Origin: Bacteroidia bacterium
GTDB lineage: Bacteria > Bacteroidota > Bacteroidia > AKYH767-A > OLB10
Direction: 5' to 3'
Assembly: GCA_037045145.1 (NCBI GenBank)
Contig: JBAOIA010000011.1
Location: forward strand, 372,001-436,000
DNA length: 64,000 bases
Part shown: positions 61,537 to 64,000 of the stretch, in pieces
Layout of the letters: the number at the start of each line of letters is the position of its first letter
How positions within the stretch are numbered: position 1 is the stretch's first letter
Program-made: the position numbers and the translations under genes
Notes under the pieces: model-generated
The model's input: only the letters and a program-made list of their open reading frames with translations
What the model was told of the DNA's origin: nothing
Database searches by the model: none

Positions 61537-62112
61537 CTACTTCTTATAAAAATTCATTTCATCTATGTAATCATACACCGATTCAGGAAGATAAAAACGC
61601 ACGTCCTTGCCTTCTTTGATGGCTTGTCTGATAAAGGTAGAAGATATTTCAACCAATGGTGCCTGAATAATTTTTACAAAAGGATGATTTTTTAATTCGC
61701 CCCCATCGGAATCTGGTCGCGGATAAACATATATTTTATAGTTTTCTAAAATCTGTTCAAAATTTTTCCATTTATGAAAAGTGATAAGGTTGTCGCTACC
61801 CATTATCAACACAAACTCATGTTGTGGGAATTTTTCATTCAGATGAACTAAGGTGTTTATGGTATAGGAAGGCTTAGGTAAGCCGAATTCTATTTTCGAA
61901 ATTTTTATTTTTTTATAACTACCAATAGCTGTTTCTACTAAATGCAACCTCTGATAATCATTAAGCAAAGATCCGGCAGGCTTAAGCGGATTGTGTGGTG
62001 ATACCACTAACCACACTTGTTCTAAATCTGTAAATTCTGCAAAATAATTTGCAATCATCATGTGCCCGTTATGCACAGGATTAAATGAACCAAAAAATAA
62101 ACCAATCTTCAT
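61537..62112 (-). CDS. nadD: Nicotinate-nucleotide adenylyltransferase
   Basis: NadD adenylates nicotinate mononucleotide in NAD synthesis. The 191-residue protein has GLFFGSFNPVHNGHM (the nucleotidyltransferase HxGH motif, residues 4-18), VVSPHNPLKP, MGSDN and ISSTFIRQAI. It starts at the base after the stop of the MORN-repeat gene. The operon also includes nadA upstream, so two NAD synthesis genes are co-transcribed. Confidence 0.95.
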   Translation of the reverse strand: MKIGLFFGSFNPVHNGHMMIANYFAEFTDLEQVWLVVSPHNPLKPAGSLLNDYQRLHLVETAIGSYKKIKISKIEFGLPKPSYTINTLVHLNEKFPQHEFVLIMGSDNLITFHKWKNFEQILENYKIYVYPRPDSDGGELKNHPFVKIIQAPLVEISSTFIRQAIKEGKDVRFYLPESVYDYIDEMNFYKK

Positions 62113-63621
62113 TTAGTTAATTCTTATTCTGTCAATGCGGGTAATTTTGTCTGCCTGATAGTTTATGGTTAATATTAAAACACCTTTATCATCATATATC
62201 TTCCATAATCCATTCCGTTGACCTTGTTTGTAGTTACGCACTTCATGTAATTTCCCATTGTCGTTGTAATAAACATGTTCGCCATCTTCAAGACCATCAA
62301 TATACTTTCCTGTAAATGCTGTTTTGCCGTTTTTATAAGTCTGATGCCATGTGCCAAATTTTAATCCATCGGCATATTCACCTTCTGCAACATATTCTCC
62401 ATTATTATATTTCCATAGTCCTTCTTTTTTACCATCAACATATTTTCCTGTTGCTATAAGTTGTAATGAGTCGTTATATTCTTTAGAAATGCCTTCTTCT
62501 TTACCATTTATAAAACTTTCATCTCGTCTTATTTCACCATTCCTAAAATACCATTTCCACTCACCTTCCGGAAGACCGTTTTTATAATTTCCAATTTGTT
62601 GAACAGCTCCATTTTGGAATAAAAATTTCCACTCGTCAATTCGTTTTCCATCTTTATATTTTCCTATAGAATACACTGTGCCATCTTCATAGAAAAATTT
62701 CCATTCTCCCTGTCTGTTTCCATTTTCATCCGTAATTCCTTCTGCAACTGGTTTATCGTCTTCAAACAACTTTCCTGATATAACATTTCCTTTCTCATCA
62801 TAGATTTTTTCTACTCCCTGTCGTTTATCATTTATTACATTTACAATAGATTTTACTTTTCCTCCTGTATAAAAATTGCGCTTTACTTCAAACTTAGTAG
62901 TGCTTTTCTTATCAATTACTAACTCCCCATTTTTATACTTTTCTGAAAGAGCCAATGTGCCATCACTATTATATACCCTATAAAAGCCATTCCTTTTATC
63001 GTCAAGATATTCTGTTTCTTCTTTTAATTTATCATTGTCAAAAAACACCTTCCATACACCTTGCTTTAATCCAAATTTATCTATTCTGTTTATTCTCGCT
63101 TCGCTGCGGATATAACCCTCGTTGTAAGTTGTGATGGTAATCAATCTGCCATCATCTGCATATGATTTTGCAATTCCATCTTCAACACCATTTTTAAATG
63201 GTACCATATTTATAAGCTGGCCATTCTCGCCAAAGTCTTTTACCCAACCTTGTCTGATGCCATCTTTTAACTCTTCTTCCTGTTTTAATTTTCCATCAGA
63301 AAAATAGTAACGTTGTATTCCGTTTTTTAACCCTAAATCATAAATTAGTTCACTGGCTATTTTCCCGTTTTCATTGTAAAATTTCCATAAACCATCCGGT
63401 TTATTATTATGTCTGTTTCCTTCTGATTTTAATTTTCCGTTTTCAAAATAAGATTTCCATAAACCTTCTGGTTTTCCATTTACGAAGTTACCTTCGCTGC
63501 TTTTATTACCATTCTGATAATAAAAAGTTTTAAAACCATTGGTTGCTGCACTGTCTGTTTGTGCAAATATGTTTGAATAAAATGATAAAAAAAATGCTGC
63601 AATCAGTATTCTACAAACCAT
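62113..63621 (-). CDS. Secreted MORN-repeat protein
   Basis: The ATG at 63621 starts a signal peptide (MVCRILIAAFFLSFYSNIFA); the upstream in-frame start is a TTG and is rejected. The 502-residue protein consists almost wholly of about 20 MORN-like repeats of about 23 residues (GLWKSYFENGKLKSEGN, GEWKWYFRNGEIRRDES), as in YwqK-type proteins. These form an extended beta sheet. The role is unknown. The gene overlaps nadA by 11 bp and abuts nadD, so it is locked into the NAD operon. Confidence 0.88.
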   Translation of the reverse strand: MVCRILIAAFFLSFYSNIFAQTDSAATNGFKTFYYQNGNKSSEGNFVNGKPEGLWKSYFENGKLKSEGNRHNNKPDGLWKFYNENGKIASELIYDLGLKNGIQRYYFSDGKLKQEEELKDGIRQGWVKDFGENGQLINMVPFKNGVEDGIAKSYADDGRLITITTYNEGYIRSEARINRIDKFGLKQGVWKVFFDNDKLKEETEYLDDKRNGFYRVYNSDGTLALSEKYKNGELVIDKKSTTKFEVKRNFYTGGKVKSIVNVINDKRQGVEKIYDEKGNVISGKLFEDDKPVAEGITDENGNRQGEWKFFYEDGTVYSIGKYKDGKRIDEWKFLFQNGAVQQIGNYKNGLPEGEWKWYFRNGEIRRDESFINGKEEGISKEYNDSLQLIATGKYVDGKKEGLWKYNNGEYVAEGEYADGLKFGTWHQTYKNGKTAFTGKYIDGLEDGEHVYYNDNGKLHEVRNYKQGQRNGLWKIYDDKGVLILTINYQADKITRIDRIRIN

Positions 63622-64000
63622 GTTGTTTTGATATTTCAAGCATGCGTTTTAAAGGTTGAAGTGCTGCCTGCTGCAAATGTTTAGGGATAATTACTTCCGG
63701 TACTTCGTTTTTCATACAGAGATACACTTTCTCTAAAGTATTTAGTTTCATGTAAGGACAATCGTTACAAGCACAGTTATTTTCCGGTGGCGCAGGAATA
63801 AACATTTTTTCAGGCGACAGTTTCTGCATCTGATATAAAATTCCCGACTCTGTAGCTACAATAAACACTTTCGCAGGATTATCTTTTGTGTACTTCAAAA
63901 GTCCTGTAGTACTGCCTATAAAATCTGCATGTCGCAATACATGATCTTCACATTCAGGATGCGCAATAACCAACGCTTCAGGATATCTCTCTTTAAGTTT
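63611..64000 (-). CDS. nadA: Quinolinate synthase, C-terminal part (5' end beyond window)
   Basis: NadA condenses iminoaspartate and dihydroxyacetone phosphate to quinolinate with a [4Fe-4S] cluster. The 129 residues present include VIAHPECEDHVLRHADFIG, STTGLL, VATESGILYQMQ and the C-terminal CACNDCPYMKLNTLEKVYLC, which contains a cluster cysteine. The reading frame is open at base 64000. It is the first visible gene of the nadA-MORN-nadD operon. Confidence 0.95.
   Translation of the reverse strand, partial: KLKERYPEALVIAHPECEDHVLRHADFIGSTTGLLKYTKDNPAKVFIVATESGILYQMQKLSPEKMFIPAPPENNCACNDCPYMKLNTLEKVYLCMKNEVPEVIIPKHLQQAALQPLKRMLEISKQHGL

Noticed and set aside
1..64000. tRNA, rRNA and riboswitch genes
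   Set aside because: I looked in the intergenic gaps and saw no cloverleaf, rRNA core or known riboswitch consensus. A covariance-model scan would be needed to exclude small cases.

Overview
The window is a piece of a Bacteroidota chromosome. The evidence is a set of lineage-specific proteins: GldH, a PorP/SprF-type barrel, type A and type B type IX secretion (T9SS) sorting domains, a type III glutamine synthetase, a RicT-like PSP1 protein and DUF4412/DUF5777 proteins. AT-rich intergenic DNA and promoters of the TAnnTTTG type agree with this. No rRNA, tRNA or CRISPR array was recognised.

Layout. 1-4.5 kb: metG (cut by the window edge), an S66 LD-carboxypeptidase, a PhnA/YjdM protein and a membrane-anchored helix-hairpin-helix protein. 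4.5-10.7 kb: a six-gene nucleotide-sugar operon (WlbB-, WlbA- and TviB/WbpO-like enzymes, GalE, RmlB, WbpP-like epimerase). 11.1-13.8 kb: an accessory pocket with a PD-(D/E)XK-like protein and a Fic protein. 13.9-34.2 kb: mostly core or cell-surface genes (secreted carboxypeptidase, tilS, pabB, WecA-like transferase, a SprF-OmpA fusion beside a type B secreted NHL/PKD protein, ssb, pgk, holB, ricT, gldH).

34.4-51.8 kb is a mosaic accessory region. It holds a RES-domain protein with a secreted HtrA-like protease and an unknown partner, then a Wzc-like kinase locus and a B12-binding protein. A DUF1003 protein follows. Next is a four-gene overlapping restriction operon (methyltransferase with SNase-like tail, DUF262, HEPN, MjaI-like endonuclease). 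The region ends with a tyrosine recombinase/IS91 transposase pair, a small membrane protein and two broken genes. From 52 kb: sulfur-compound transporters (TauE and a split YeeE/YedE), MgtC, Dps, thioredoxin, a cytochrome/YceI/DUF5777 operon, tatA, glnN, nadD, a MORN-repeat protein and nadA (cut by the edge).

The most unusual signal is a short degenerate element of about 24-33 bp. It starts GTT(A/G), usually contains GAC near the middle and often ends AAC. It sits 5-95 bp upstream of the start codons of accessory genes only (seven copies). An inverted copy of its first bases lies just after the stop codon of several of the same genes, usually followed by a terminator-bearing repeat; one of these repeats is an exact 76-bp duplicate. 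This looks like a system of mobile gene cassettes, similar in logic to integron cassettes but without the canonical attC core sequences and without a recognisable integron integrase in the window. The cassettes carry mostly defence- or toxin-like genes.
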